Below are positions 1 through 7,995 of a stretch of DNA of 64,000 bases, piece by piece. Position numbers and translations under genes: made by a program. Position 1 is the first letter of the stretch; the number at the start of each line of letters is the position of its first letter. The notes beneath the pieces were generated by a model. It was given only the letters and a program-made list of their open reading frames with translations. It was not told where the DNA came from and made no database searches. This DNA comes from Actinomadura sp. K4S16 (GTDB taxonomy: Bacteria > Actinomycetota > Actinomycetes > Streptosporangiales > Streptosporangiaceae), in assembly GCF_008327685.1 (NCBI RefSeq), contig NZ_BDDE01000020.1, positions 186,001-250,000 on the forward strand, read 5' to 3'.

Positions 1-719
1 GCGACGACACCCTGCCCATGCTCACCGGCGTCCGGATCGACATCGAGGGCGACACGATGTGGCTCGCCTGCACCGACCGCTACCGCATCGCCGCCCGCGA
101 GCTGACCTGGTCCCCCGAAGACCCCGACTTCACCGCCGGTGTCGTCGTCCCCGCCCGCACCCTCGCCGACACCGCCAAGGCGATCAGGCGCGGCGCCGAC
201 GTCTCCATCGGCCTCGGCGGCACCGCCGACACCCTCATCGGCATCTCCGGCGGCGGCCGCAGCATGACCAGCCGCCTCCTCGACGACCAGTACATCAACT
301 ACCGGTCGCGGCTCACCGGCACCTGGACCTCGGTCGCCGAGATCCCGGTCGCCCCGTTCGTCGAGGCGATCAAGCGGGCCGCCCTCGTCACCGAGCGCGG
401 CACCCCGGTCCGGCTGGCCTTCACCGCCGACGAGGTCCGCGTCCGCGCCGCCACCGGCGACTCCGCCCGCGCCAACGAGAGCCTCGGCGTCCGCCTCGAC
501 GGCGAGGACATCGACATCGCGTTCGCCCCCCAGTACCTGCTGGACGGCCTCGCGGGCATCGACACCGAGTACGCCCGCCTCGAATGCTCGGGTCCGACCA
601 AGGCCGCCCTCCTCACCGCCATCCCCGACAAGAAGGACGACGACGAGTCCGACGCCGCCGCCGAAGGCGCCGACACCGGCTACCGCTACCTGGCCATGCC
701 CGTCCGCCTGACCAGCTAG
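1..719 (+). CDS. dnaN: DNA polymerase III subunit beta (sliding clamp), 5'-truncated by window edge
   Basis: This is the C-terminal two thirds of a DnaN-type clamp, the ring that holds DNA polymerase III on DNA. The frame is already open at base 3, so the start lies outside the window; about 239 residues remain of a usual 370-380. Visible family marks are LPMLTGVRIDIEGD, the TDRYRIA stretch, FAPQYLLDGL in the third domain and the terminal YRYLAMPVRL. An acidic, Asp/Ala-rich insert (about residues 210-225 of the visible part) precedes the last strand. The downstream neighbour is an opposite-strand MFS gene rather than recF or gyrase, so this may be an accessory clamp paralogue rather than the origin-linked dnaN. 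The family call is firm; the paralogue status is inference. Confidence 0.9.
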   Translation, partial: DDTLPMLTGVRIDIEGDTMWLACTDRYRIAARELTWSPEDPDFTAGVVVPARTLADTAKAIRRGADVSIGLGGTADTLIGISGGGRSMTSRLLDDQYINYRSRLTGTWTSVAEIPVAPFVEAIKRAALVTERGTPVRLAFTADEVRVRAATGDSARANESLGVRLDGEDIDIAFAPQYLLDGLAGIDTEYARLECSGPTKAALLTAIPDKKDDDESDAAAEGADTGYRYLAMPVRLTS

Positions 720-801
720 CTGTGTTTACACAGTCCCGGCCCACTTCGCTCGCCTGGCGGCTGTGTTTACACAGTCCCGGCCCACTCCGCTCGCCTGGCG
801 G
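720..801. repeat. Two tandem 41-bp units carrying a CTGTGT-TT-ACACAG palindrome
   Basis: Units at 720-760 and 761-801 differ at one visible base (CACTTCGCT against CACTCCGCT). Each opens with the palindrome CTGTGTTTACACAG. The array starts at the last base after the clamp gene's stop codon. It could act as a transcript-end structure or a protein site; the sequence alone does not decide. Confidence 0.85.
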
Positions 802-808
802 CTCGCTA

Positions 809-999
809 CGTGACCGGGCCTGGGCGAACGCGGCATCGCTTCGCGATCTGCCCGGTTCCGCTCGCCTCCGGCTTCGCTCCACCGGGCAGGTCACGCGTTC
901 GCGCGCGTGGCCGAGGCCACTTCGAGTCAGGCCTTAGCCCCAGTACCTGCGGGTTCCCGTCGCGCCTGCCTTCACGCGCGCCCAGCCTTCACGCGCGCC
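809..999. repeat. Nested inverted repeats and short tandem repeats in non-coding spacer
   Basis: CGTGACC (809-815) pairs with GGTCACG (889-895). GCGAACGCG (824-832) pairs with CGCGTTCGC (894-902). CTGCCCGGT (848-856) pairs with ACCGGGCAG (881-889). A 15-bp tandem pair, GCCTTCACGCGCGCC, follows at 968-982 and 985-999. I see no convincing gene between 720 and about 1130; the open frames there are products of the repeats. Confidence 0.6.
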
Positions 1000-2314
1000 T
1001 GCCTCCATGCGTGCTCCGCCTTCGCGACGGGTTGCGCCTGCAGGCGCGTTCGGTCTCTCCGCGCGCCTCGCCTGCGCGCACGTCGCGGCTAAATGCACGC
1101 TCCGGCCGTAGGGAGCCCTCTTTGCTTTCTGGACGGCTGGGCTGGGGGTGAGGGGGCGTGTGGCGTGGCTTGAGGGTGGTGGACGCTGCCCAGGTGGCGA
1201 GGGCGCAGAGGGCGAGTGCCGCGCCTAGGGCGGTGGGGCCGGTCCAGCCGGTGGCGCCGTACAGGGCGGTGGTCGCGGCCGCTCCCAGGGCGGAGCCGAG
1301 CGAGTAGAAGACCATGTAGGCCCCGATCGTGGTGCTGGTGCGGTCGGGGTAGGCGGCGGCGAGCGTGTGCTGGTTGCTCACGTGCACGACCTGGACGGCG
1401 AAGTCGAGCAGGATCACGCCGAGGACCAGCAGCGGCAGCGACCACGGGAGCTGTCCGATCGCCGCCCAGGAGGCGATCAGGAGGGCGAGCGCGATGCCGG
1501 TGACACGGTGTGCGTGCCCGGCGTCGCCCCAGCGTCCCGACCGGGCGGCACCGAGCGCCCCGGTGAGCCCGGCGACGCCGAAAAGGCCGATCTGCGCTTC
1601 GCCGAGGTGCCACGGCGCACCGGTCAGCGGCAGGGCCATGCCGCTCCACAGGGTGCCGAACGAGGCGAACAGGAAGAACGCGATCAGCCCGCGGCTGAGG
1701 AACACCGGCTGCCCGAAGAGCCCCCCGAAGGACCGGAGGACCTGCCCGTAACGGGCCGCGTCCGGGCGGACGTCCGCAGGCAGCAGCGCGAGGGCGAGCA
1801 GTGCGAGGACGGCGGCGAGGAGCGCCAGGGCCAGGTAGATGCTCCGCCATCCCCACAGGTCTGCGAGGAAGCCCGCGACGACGCGCGCGCCCAGGATGCC
1901 GATCACCACGCCCGACGTCACGATGCCGAGGTTGCGGCCGCGCTCTGCGGGCGGCGAGACGGACGCCGTGTACGCGACGGCGGTCTGCACCACCACCGCG
2001 AACACGCCCGCCGCGGCCAGACCGGAGTACGCCGCCCAAGCGGACGGGGCGGCCGCGGTGATCGCCGTCCCGGCGGCCACCAACGCGAGGTGGGCGGCGA
2101 TCAGGCGTCTGCGGTCGAACACGTCGCCCAACGGCACCAGCAGCACCAGCCCCACCAGGTAGCCGAGCTGGCCGGTGGCCACGAGCCGGCCGACCGTGCC
2201 GACCGGAACGCCCAAGTCTTGCCCCATCGGCCCGAGCACCGGCTGTCCGGCGTAGACGCTCGCGACGGCGACACCGCACACAGACGCCAGCAGCAGCCTC
2301 GTCCTCCAGGGCAT
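989..2314 (-). CDS. MFS transporter, drug/metabolite efflux type
   Basis: A 12-helix major facilitator protein of the proton-coupled efflux kind (DHA/AraJ-like). The cytoplasmic loop between helices 2 and 3 has the family signature GDVFDRRR at residues 63-70. I chose the ATG at 2314 because GGAGG lies five bases upstream; an in-frame TTG at 2326 overlaps that ribosome site. The membrane core ends near residue 385. The last 55 or so residues are Pro/Arg/Ser-rich and run into the repeat-rich spacer, so the tail looks like read-through after loss of an older stop. It is divergent from an HxlR regulator that shares its promoter region, so inducible expression is likely. The substrate is unknown. 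Confidence 0.85.
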   Translation of the reverse strand: MPWRTRLLLASVCGVAVASVYAGQPVLGPMGQDLGVPVGTVGRLVATGQLGYLVGLVLLVPLGDVFDRRRLIAAHLALVAAGTAITAAAPSAWAAYSGLAAAGVFAVVVQTAVAYTASVSPPAERGRNLGIVTSGVVIGILGARVVAGFLADLWGWRSIYLALALLAAVLALLALALLPADVRPDAARYGQVLRSFGGLFGQPVFLSRGLIAFFLFASFGTLWSGMALPLTGAPWHLGEAQIGLFGVAGLTGALGAARSGRWGDAGHAHRVTGIALALLIASWAAIGQLPWSLPLLVLGVILLDFAVQVVHVSNQHTLAAAYPDRTSTTIGAYMVFYSLGSALGAAATTALYGATGWTGPTALGAALALCALATWAASTTLKPRHTPPHPQPSRPESKEGSLRPERAFSRDVRAGEARGETERACRRNPSRRRSTHGGRRA

Positions 2315-2329
2315 GAAAACCTCCAATTG

Positions 2330-2377
2330 GTTTCATTTTGAAACTAACCGGAGCGTAGGTCAGTATGGTTTCAATAC
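2330..2377. promoter_or_regulatory. Likely HxlR operator in the divergent promoter region
   Basis: GTTTCATTTTGAAAC at 2330-2344 is a palindrome with a 3-bp centre. A second GTTTCA half-site at 2368-2373 sits inside GTAT-N7-ATAC (2363-2377). Both lie between the MFS start at 2314 and the HxlR start at 2397, where a repressor would control both genes. Confidence 0.6.
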
Positions 2378-2396
2378 GCAACTCATTGGAGGGGTG

Positions 2397-2855
2397 ATGG
2401 CGCGCGACACCGCCGACGGGCAGGACCACGCGTGGACGGACCCGAACTGCCCCGTCGCCCGCACGGTCGACCTGGTCGGCGACCGCTGGAGCCTGCTGAT
2501 CATCCGCGACGCGATGGACGGCGCCCGCTCGTTCACCGACTTCCAGCAGCGCACCGGCATCGCGCGCAACATCCTCACCGACCGGCTCCGCAAGCTCACC
2601 GCGCACGGCCTGCTCGCCCAGGTGGACGCCCCTTCTGGCAGGCGCAGGCTCTATGCGCTCACCGACGCCGGCAAGGACCTCTTCCCCGTGATCGTCACCC
2701 TGCGGCAGTGGGGCGAGCGCCACGCCTTCAAGGCGGGCGAAGCGCACTCGGTCCTGGTCGACGGCGACGGCGCCCGCGTCCCCGAACTCCTGCCCGTGGC
2801 GGCGGACGGCTCACCCCTGACAAGCGACACGACGTCGGTCCAACGTCCCACCTGA
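2397..2855 (+). CDS. HxlR-family winged-helix transcriptional regulator
   Basis: A 152-residue MarR-like regulator of the HxlR family. The DNA-binding core (about residues 15-105) contains CPVARTVDLVGDRWSLLIIRD, the family's conserved opening, followed by RSFTDFQQRTGIARNILTDRLRKL as helix-turn-helix and a basic wing. The ATG at 2397 has GGAGGGG (2388-2394) just upstream. The frame stays open further upstream to 2313, but that part crosses the operator. It is divergent from the MFS pump, which is its likely target. The inducer is unknown. Confidence 0.88.
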   Translation: MARDTADGQDHAWTDPNCPVARTVDLVGDRWSLLIIRDAMDGARSFTDFQQRTGIARNILTDRLRKLTAHGLLAQVDAPSGRRRLYALTDAGKDLFPVIVTLRQWGERHAFKAGEAHSVLVDGDGARVPELLPVAADGSPLTSDTTSVQRPT

Positions 2856-2957
2856 CCCCCGAGCCGGTGGTTCGCATTCGCCGACGTTGGGGTGGGAACG
2901 GGAGGTCGAGGGCGGCCGAGACGGAGCGGAACCCCGCTCGGCCGTGTCGCGGTGGGG

Positions 2958-3644
2958 TCAGAGGTCGAGGACGGCCAGGACGAAGCGGACTTCCTTCTCT
3001 CCCGCGTTGCCGTAGGAGTGGGGGCGGTCGCCTGCGAACACGGCGGCGCTGCCCGCCTCGACGAGGTCCGTGCGGCCGTCCACGCCCAGCGTCAGCGTGC
3101 CCTCCTGGACGTACGCGATCTCCTTGGTGCCCGGCACATGGGCGTCGCTCTCGCGCGTCTCGCCGGGCTGGAGCGCCCAGTTCCACAGCTCCAGCGACGG
3201 CCGCGGATCGCTGCCTGCCAGCAGCGTCCCCGTCCCGCCGTGCTCGCCCTCCCACAGGACGACGTGCCGCTCCGGCCGGAACAGCCGCACCGGCGGCTCC
3301 TCCTCCACCTGCACGAGCCGGGTCAGCGCCACCCCGAGCGCGTCGGAGATCCGGATGAGCGTGCCCAGGTTCGGGTTGCCGCGGCCCTGCTCCAGGCCGA
3401 CCAGCACGCCCTTGCTCACCCCGGCGCGCCCGGCGAGTTCGTCCAGGCTCCATCCGTGCCCGGCCCGCAGCGCGCGCACCGTCCGCGCCACGGCCTCGCC
3501 GATCGCCTCCTGCCCGACCGACCCGGTCTCCTGCCCACTCAACCCCGGCCTCCCGCCCGCACGGCCGCGCACGGCCCGTGATCCGACGTCTCCAACGATC
3601 CCACCATCACAGGTGGGGACATGCGCCGTCTCGGTGCTCACCAC
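2958..3644 (-). CDS. XRE-family regulator with C-terminal cupin domain
   Basis: An N-terminal helix-turn-helix of the XRE/lambda-Cro type spans about residues 50-105 (VRALRAGHGWSLDELAGRAGVSKG, then LEQGRGNPNLGTLIRISDALG). A cupin beta-barrel follows (about 130-225, with ELWNWALQPGE and the DRPHSYGN metal/ligand-site region). Proteins of this build usually sense a small ligand through the cupin and repress nearby genes. The first 45 residues are not conserved-looking and the GTG at 3644 is only one possible start. It is convergent with the HxlR gene and has no obvious co-transcribed partner. Confidence 0.85.
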   Translation of the reverse strand: MVSTETAHVPTCDGGIVGDVGSRAVRGRAGGRPGLSGQETGSVGQEAIGEAVARTVRALRAGHGWSLDELAGRAGVSKGVLVGLEQGRGNPNLGTLIRISDALGVALTRLVQVEEEPPVRLFRPERHVVLWEGEHGGTGTLLAGSDPRPSLELWNWALQPGETRESDAHVPGTKEIAYVQEGTLTLGVDGRTDLVEAGSAAVFAGDRPHSYGNAGEKEVRFVLAVLDL

Positions 3645-3687
3645 TGAATGTGCACCCGCGGAGAGGGACCGGTACCGGTTCGCGCGG

Positions 3688-4890
3688 TCATGCGCGCCGG
3701 GGGACCGCGCCGGTGGCCAGGCCGTGGACCCAGTCGAAGATCACCTCGTGGGCCTGCTGGAGGGCGCCGTTCTGGCAGTGCAGGTGCCCGCCGTCGGCCT
3801 CGGCGAAGGTGTGCACCCGTACCGAGCGGGCGCCGGTGAGCCGGGCCGCGAAGTCGTGGCCGAGCGCGGGGTCGTAGAAGTGCTCGCGCTCGGCCAGCAG
3901 GACGAGGCCGTCCGCGGTGATGTCGCCGGCCCAGTCGCGGTCGTCGAAGGGGCGCATCGCGTCGATCAGGCCGGGCAGCGTCGCGGCTCCGAACGTCCAG
4001 AGCGCGTTGCCGATCCCCCAGCGGGCCTGGGCGTCGAATTTGCCGTACAGGGGGACGGCGCGCCGCATCCACCAAGGCATGCGCTGGAACGCGCCGCGCA
4101 CCGGCCGGGGCACGTTGTGCAGGAACGCGGTGAGCATGCCGGGGAAGTAGTCGTACAGGACGACACCGTCATAGCGCGGTTCGAACGCGGCGGCCCGGGC
4201 GAGGAGGTGGCCGCCGAAGCTGATGCCGACGCCGACCAGGAGCCGGGCCTCTACGAACCCGCCCAGCCAGTCGAGCACGGCCCGGGTGGGGTGCTCCCAC
4301 TCGGCGGTGAACGGCATGCCGTGCTCGCGCAGCGCCGACCCTTGTCCCGGGCCGGTGAACATCAGCACGCAGTGGCCGCGGCGCACCGCCGCGGCGCCGA
4401 TCATGAAGTACAACTCCTCGAGCGTGGAGTCGAAACCGCCCTGCACGACCAGCACCGTGCGGGCGTCCGGGTCGGCGGGGGCCATGAACAGCGCCTCCAG
4501 GTCGGCGCCGTCGTAGGGGATGCGGGCGCGGGTCACGTCCGTGCCGAGGGCCTCCAGCCCCGCGTCGAACAGGTCGCTGCCGGCTGTGGCGGCCGCGGCG
4601 CGGCGCGGGTCCGTCGCGTCCAGGAAGAACTCGGCCTGCCGCCAGTAGTTGGCGGCCCGGAGCATCGCGGTGCCCCGGGACACGGGCTCGCCGTACGCCC
4701 GTCCTCGCGCCGCGACGCGGTCCGCCATCGCCGACCACTCGCGGTACCACGACTCGAAGTCGCCTCGGCGGACCCGCGCCATGACGGCGGCGACCTCGCC
4801 GACCTCGCCGCCGTCGTAGGCCGCGGTCCACAGCCCGCGCAGCGCCTCGAAGTCGAACGCCGGCGTCCGGGAGAACCTGATCCTGCGCAT
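3688..4890 (-). CDS. Alpha/beta hydrolase (FrsA / dihydropseudooxynicotine-hydrolase-like)
   Basis: A 400-residue alpha/beta hydrolase with a long helical N-terminal cap (residues 1-120), as in esterases of the FrsA/2,6-dihydropseudooxynicotine hydrolase group. The nucleophile elbow is GISFGG with Ser224. The oxyanion segment VVQGGFDST is near 150, the acid region is AEREHFYD and the base is in ADGGHLHCQ near the C-terminus. It is probably cytosolic, since no signal peptide is visible. Two TGTCATGACA palindromes lie directly upstream, between it and the divergent MarR gene, so it is very likely repressed by that regulator. The substrate cannot be told from sequence. Confidence 0.85.
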   Translation of the reverse strand: MRRIRFSRTPAFDFEALRGLWTAAYDGGEVGEVAAVMARVRRGDFESWYREWSAMADRVAARGRAYGEPVSRGTAMLRAANYWRQAEFFLDATDPRRAAAATAGSDLFDAGLEALGTDVTRARIPYDGADLEALFMAPADPDARTVLVVQGGFDSTLEELYFMIGAAAVRRGHCVLMFTGPGQGSALREHGMPFTAEWEHPTRAVLDWLGGFVEARLLVGVGISFGGHLLARAAAFEPRYDGVVLYDYFPGMLTAFLHNVPRPVRGAFQRMPWWMRRAVPLYGKFDAQARWGIGNALWTFGAATLPGLIDAMRPFDDRDWAGDITADGLVLLAEREHFYDPALGHDFAARLTGARSVRVHTFAEADGGHLHCQNGALQQAHEVIFDWVHGLATGAVPRRA

Positions 4891-4904
4891 CCGAGACCCA
4901 TTTC

Positions 4905-4956
4905 TGTGTCATGACACATATTTGTCGGTGCCGAGCTTATGCATGTCATGACACAT
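4905..4956. promoter_or_regulatory. Twin MarR operators
   Basis: TGTGTCATGACACA (4905-4918) and TGTCATGACA (4944-4953, followed by CAT) are perfect palindromes with the same core, centred 37 bp apart. They fill the short divergent region between the hydrolase start (4890) and the MarR start (4977). Binding here should repress both genes. Confidence 0.8.
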
Positions 4957-4976
4957 AAAGCAATAGACTTCCCCTC

Positions 4977-5414
4977 GTGGAGCCCGTACTCGAACTGCTC
5001 ATGGCCCTGAAGACCGCGCAGCGAGAGGTCGAGCGGCGGTTCAACCACCTGCTGCGCCCCCTCGGCGTCACCGCCGTCCAGGCCGAGGCGCTGCTGATCA
5101 TCGCCGACGGGCAGCCGGTCTCCATCGCCGACCTCGGCGCCCGGATGGCCGCCGACCCCGGCCATCCCAGCCGGCTCACCGACCGGCTCGCCGCCGCCGG
5201 GTGGATCGAGCGCCGCCCCTCGCCCCACGACGGGCGCCGGACCGACCTCACCCTCACGCCGGATGGCGAGGACCTCGTCCAGCGCGTCATCGCCGCCCGG
5301 CAGCCCTACTTCGACCGGGCGGCCGCCGCGCTCGTCGAGGCCGGCCTCGACGACGTCCTGCCGGACGTCCGGCGCCTGCTCGACCTGGTCCGTGCGCTTC
5401 CCGAACCCGAGTGA
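4977..5414 (+). CDS. MarR-family transcriptional regulator
   Basis: A 145-residue MarR protein with a helical dimer end, a winged helix at about residues 35-100 (VTAVQAEALLIIADGQPVSIADLGARMAAD, then SRLTDRLAAAGWIERRPSPHDGRR with the typical wing Asp-x-Arg) and a C-terminal helix. It starts with GTG at 4977. It is divergent from the alpha/beta hydrolase with two identical palindromic operators between them, so it probably autoregulates and controls the hydrolase. The effector is unknown. Confidence 0.9.
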   Translation: MEPVLELLMALKTAQREVERRFNHLLRPLGVTAVQAEALLIIADGQPVSIADLGARMAADPGHPSRLTDRLAAAGWIERRPSPHDGRRTDLTLTPDGEDLVQRVIAARQPYFDRAAAALVEAGLDDVLPDVRRLLDLVRALPEPE

Positions 5415-5482
5415 GCGCCCAGGAGAACAACCGGCGGCGTCCGCGTGTTGGGGGAGGGTCCCCCGGGACGCTCCTCGGTCGG

Positions 5483-5509
5483 TATGATGAACTTTTGAGT
5501 TCACTCAAA
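5483..5509 (+). promoter_or_regulatory. Promoter -10 element followed by a TTTGAG/CTCAAA palindrome
   Basis: TATGAT at 5483-5488 looks like a -10 element. TTTGAG-TTCA-CTCAAA at 5494-5509 is a perfect inverted repeat placed where a repressor would block transcription of the downstream pair at 5534-7077. The regulator is not identified; the palindrome differs from the MarR operators upstream. Confidence 0.45.
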
Positions 5510-5533
5510 TGACCGCCGGAGGGGAGTAACGGG

Positions 5534-6199
5534 ATGCTGGAGCGGATCGTGGTGGACGAGGCCGTGCGGGAGCTGCGTCCCGACTTCGCCGTGCTCGTCA
5601 TGACCGCCGAGGGGCTCGGAAACGGTCCGAGCGACGAGGTCGGTGAGGGGTGGCTCGCCGAGGCCGCGCAAGCGGCGGACGCGGGGGACCCGCACGTCGA
5701 GGCGTGGCGCGAGGCGTACCGGGCGTTCGGCGCCAAACCGCAGCGGACCCGGCCCTCGGTGGACGCGCTGCTGCGCCGCGCCGACGCCCTCCCGTCCATC
5801 AACCGGGTCGTGGACGCCTACAACGCGGTGAGCGTCGAGTACGCGCTGCCCATCGGCGGCGAGGACCTGGACGCCTACCAGGGCCCGGCGCGCCTGGTCA
5901 GGGCCACCGGCGACGAGCCGTTCGACGTGATCGCCGGGGGCGAGCCCGCGGTCGAGCACCCGACCCCCGGCGAGGTCGTCTGGCGGGACGACCAAGGCGT
6001 CACCTGCCGGCGCTGGAACTGGCGCCAGTGCGTCCGGACGCGCCTGACCGAGGACACCAAGAACGGCCTCTTCCTGCTCGAACGCCTTGAGCCGTACCCG
6101 CTGGACAGGCTGGCCGAGGCCGGCGACCGGCTCGCGGAGCGGCTGCGGGCGATCTCGCCCGGGGTGCGGATCCAGACCAGGCTGATCGGCGGACGGTGA
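5534..6199 (+). CDS. B3/B4 tRNA-binding-domain protein
   Basis: A stand-alone B3/B4 domain, the editing/tRNA-binding module of the phenylalanyl-tRNA synthetase beta chain. Visible marks are AFGAKPQRTRPSVDALLRRA, the LPSINRVVDAYNAVSVEYALPIGGEDLDA stretch and the later DTKNGLFLLE region. Length (221 aa) fits the free-standing family. Such proteins may act as trans-editing factors or merely share the fold; function is not settled. GGAGGGGAG precedes the ATG. It overlaps the next gene by TGATG, so the two are translationally coupled. Confidence 0.85.
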   Translation: MLERIVVDEAVRELRPDFAVLVMTAEGLGNGPSDEVGEGWLAEAAQAADAGDPHVEAWREAYRAFGAKPQRTRPSVDALLRRADALPSINRVVDAYNAVSVEYALPIGGEDLDAYQGPARLVRATGDEPFDVIAGGEPAVEHPTPGEVVWRDDQGVTCRRWNWRQCVRTRLTEDTKNGLFLLERLEPYPLDRLAEAGDRLAERLRAISPGVRIQTRLIGGR

Positions 6200-7077
6200 T
6201 GGTCACGGTTCTCGCGCTGGCCGCCGCCCTCGCCTACGGGGTCGCCGACTTCCTCGGCGGCACCGTGACCCGCGGCTCGACCGCGATCAGGGCGCTGACC
6301 TGGTGCGTCCCGATCGGGCTCGGCGTCGTGCTGGTGTCGGCGCTGCTCACCGGCGGGCACCCGAGCCCGGGCCCGATGGCCTGGGGCTTCGTGGCCGGGC
6401 TCAGCGGCGGCGGCGGGCTGATCGCCTTCTACCGCGCCCTCGCGCGCGGCCCGATGAGCGTGGTGGCGCCCGTGTCGGCGCTGGCCGCGGCGGTGCTCCC
6501 GGTCGCGGTGGGCGTCGCCCAGGGCGAGCGGCTCGACCCGTCCGTCCTGCTCGGCGTCCTGCTCTGCCTCGTCGCGATCGGCCTCGTCAGCATGGAGGCG
6601 AACGGCGAGGAGGCGGCAGCGGCGGGCACGGGCGGGCGCCGCCGCCTGCTGGACTCCGGCCCCGTCATGGCCGGTCTGTCCGGTACCTGCTTCGGCGTGT
6701 TCTTCGTCCTGTTGAAGGAGGCGGGGGACGGCACCGGGCTCTGGCCGATCGTCGGCGCCCGCCTCGGCAACCTCGCGATCGTGGCCGTGGCGCTGCTGTT
6801 CCTGGCGGCCCGCGGCGCCAACGCGGGTCCGAGGCTGACCGGGCGGACGCTGATCGTGCTGGCGCTGCTGTCCGGCAGCCTGGACGCGGGGGCGAACGTC
6901 CTGTACTTCCTCGCGGTCCACAGCGGCATGCTCAGCCTCGCGGCCGTCCTGACGTCCCTCTACCCGGCGATCACCGTCCTGCTGGCGAGAGTCGCCTACA
7001 GCGAACGCCTGCGCGCCGTCCAACGCGTCGGCATGGCCGTCGCCGTCGCGGGCGTCGCCCTCGTCACGGTCGGCTGA
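6199..7077 (+). CDS. EamA-family (DMT) transporter
   Basis: About 292 residues with ten predicted membrane helices arranged as two EamA repeats. The first is rich in small residues (YGVADFLGG near the start, AFYRALARGPMSVVAPVSAL at about 80-100) and the second ends in SLYPAITVLLARVAYSERL, typical of drug/metabolite transporters. Export of an amino acid or metabolite is usual for the family; the substrate is unknown. The ATG at 6199 overlaps the TGA of the B3/B4 gene; a GTG at 6196 is also possible. The unit ends in a strong terminator at 7106-7141. Confidence 0.88.
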   Translation: MVTVLALAAALAYGVADFLGGTVTRGSTAIRALTWCVPIGLGVVLVSALLTGGHPSPGPMAWGFVAGLSGGGGLIAFYRALARGPMSVVAPVSALAAAVLPVAVGVAQGERLDPSVLLGVLLCLVAIGLVSMEANGEEAAAAGTGGRRRLLDSGPVMAGLSGTCFGVFFVLLKEAGDGTGLWPIVGARLGNLAIVAVALLFLAARGANAGPRLTGRTLIVLALLSGSLDAGANVLYFLAVHSGMLSLAAVLTSLYPAITVLLARVAYSERLRAVQRVGMAVAVAGVALVTVG

Positions 7078-7105
7078 GGTCGTTCACCGGCACGTCCGCA
7101 AGGAG

Positions 7106-7141
7106 AAAGGCCGCCCTCCCGAATGCGGGACGGCGGCCTTT
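7106..7141 (+). terminator. Intrinsic-type terminator hairpin after the EamA gene
   Basis: AAAGGCCGCCCTCCCG (7106-7121) pairs fully with CGGGACGGCGGCCTTT (7126-7141) around a 4-base loop. It lies 29 bases after the transporter stop. There is no long T tract, as is common in high-GC actinobacteria. Confidence 0.8.
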
Positions 7142-7402
7142 GCGGTGGCGGTGGTATTGGATCGGAATTCCCCGGCATGGCATGCACGGCTGGGGCGTCT
7201 TAGTTCGCCGAATAACGCGCCAGGGCGACTAATCCTCAAGGTACTAATTTCCTGGCCGCTGCCCGCAAGGGCGCACATCTTCTTTTCGGACAAATCCCGC
7301 GGTCGATATGGCCAGGCCGTAATTTTTGGTACAATATACTCCGGGGACCGGCTCGAGTTGTGCGTCTCGACGGATGGCTCTCTTTCCTTCCGGGGGTATG
7401 GT
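7142..7402. other. AT-richer intergenic stretch
   Basis: This stretch is visibly less GC-rich than its surroundings (for example 7320-7340, with GTACAATATACT). An open frame runs through it from a GTG at 7145 into the downstream gene, but its composition and lack of recognisable protein sequence argue that it is leader or promoter DNA. TACAAT or TATACT near 7330 could be -10 elements. Confidence 0.4.
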
Positions 7403-7912
7403 TTGGACGAGCCCCAGCGCAGCATCGCCACGTGGACGGGCATCGTCGCCGCGATCATCACCACCCTCATCGGCTTCAATGAGCTCACCGGCGTGAACCT
7501 GCTCGAAGGGATCACGAAGAAGCCCGCTCCCGGGTCCTCTGGAACACCCCCTGAGGCGGGTGGCGTTCCCAACGGGAACTCGGGCGCCCGCCCCCCGCGG
7601 CCTTCAATCCCGGACCGGCCGAAGTTCAGAACCGTTTCGATCGAATTCCGTGGGTCGTGCGACAAGTACTCCGGATGCAATGTCGCCGGAACGTTTCGGA
7701 ACTACGGCGGCGAAGGAGGGGCGGCCGTCATCTTCTACGTCAAATCGAGCCACCTCAAATGGCTGCTCGCGCAGTGCTCCGTCTCGCTTCCCCGCACCGG
7801 GTACCTCGAAACGGCGACCGTCTGGTGCAACGCAAATAACGGTCATCTGTACAACTACATGACCAACTACACCAGCGAGATAAGGCTGCAGGCCTGGGTG
7901 GACAACCCCTGA
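7403..7912 (+). CDS. Membrane-anchored protein of unknown function
   Basis: A 169-residue protein I do not recognise. A single membrane helix (about residues 8-27) is followed by a Pro/Gly/Ser-rich linker (about 38-70) and a C-terminal domain of about 95 residues with four or more cysteines (including a CDKYSGC pair) that may form disulfides outside the cell. I chose the TTG at 7403, preceded by GGGGGT, because the frame upstream to 7145 is AT-rich and looks non-coding. The C-terminal domain also has relaxed codon use compared with its neighbours, so the gene may have been acquired. Confidence 0.55.
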   Translation: MDEPQRSIATWTGIVAAIITTLIGFNELTGVNLLEGITKKPAPGSSGTPPEAGGVPNGNSGARPPRPSIPDRPKFRTVSIEFRGSCDKYSGCNVAGTFRNYGGEGGAAVIFYVKSSHLKWLLAQCSVSLPRTGYLETATVWCNANNGHLYNYMTNYTSEIRLQAWVDNP

Positions 7913-7995
7913 GCGGCCGAAGCGGACACCCGGGGTTCCAGATCTCTCGGGGTCGCGGTCGCGCGAGCGGCGGCGCGGCGTCCAGGGCCCGACGC

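Noticed and set aside
720..801. CRISPR array
   Set aside because: Only two adjacent units, no spacers and no cas genes.
1089..2747. Long minus-strand open frame of 552 codons overlapping the MFS and HxlR genes
   Set aside because: Arg/Gly/Pro-rich shadow frame typical of high-GC DNA; it overlaps two recognisable genes and lacks family motifs.
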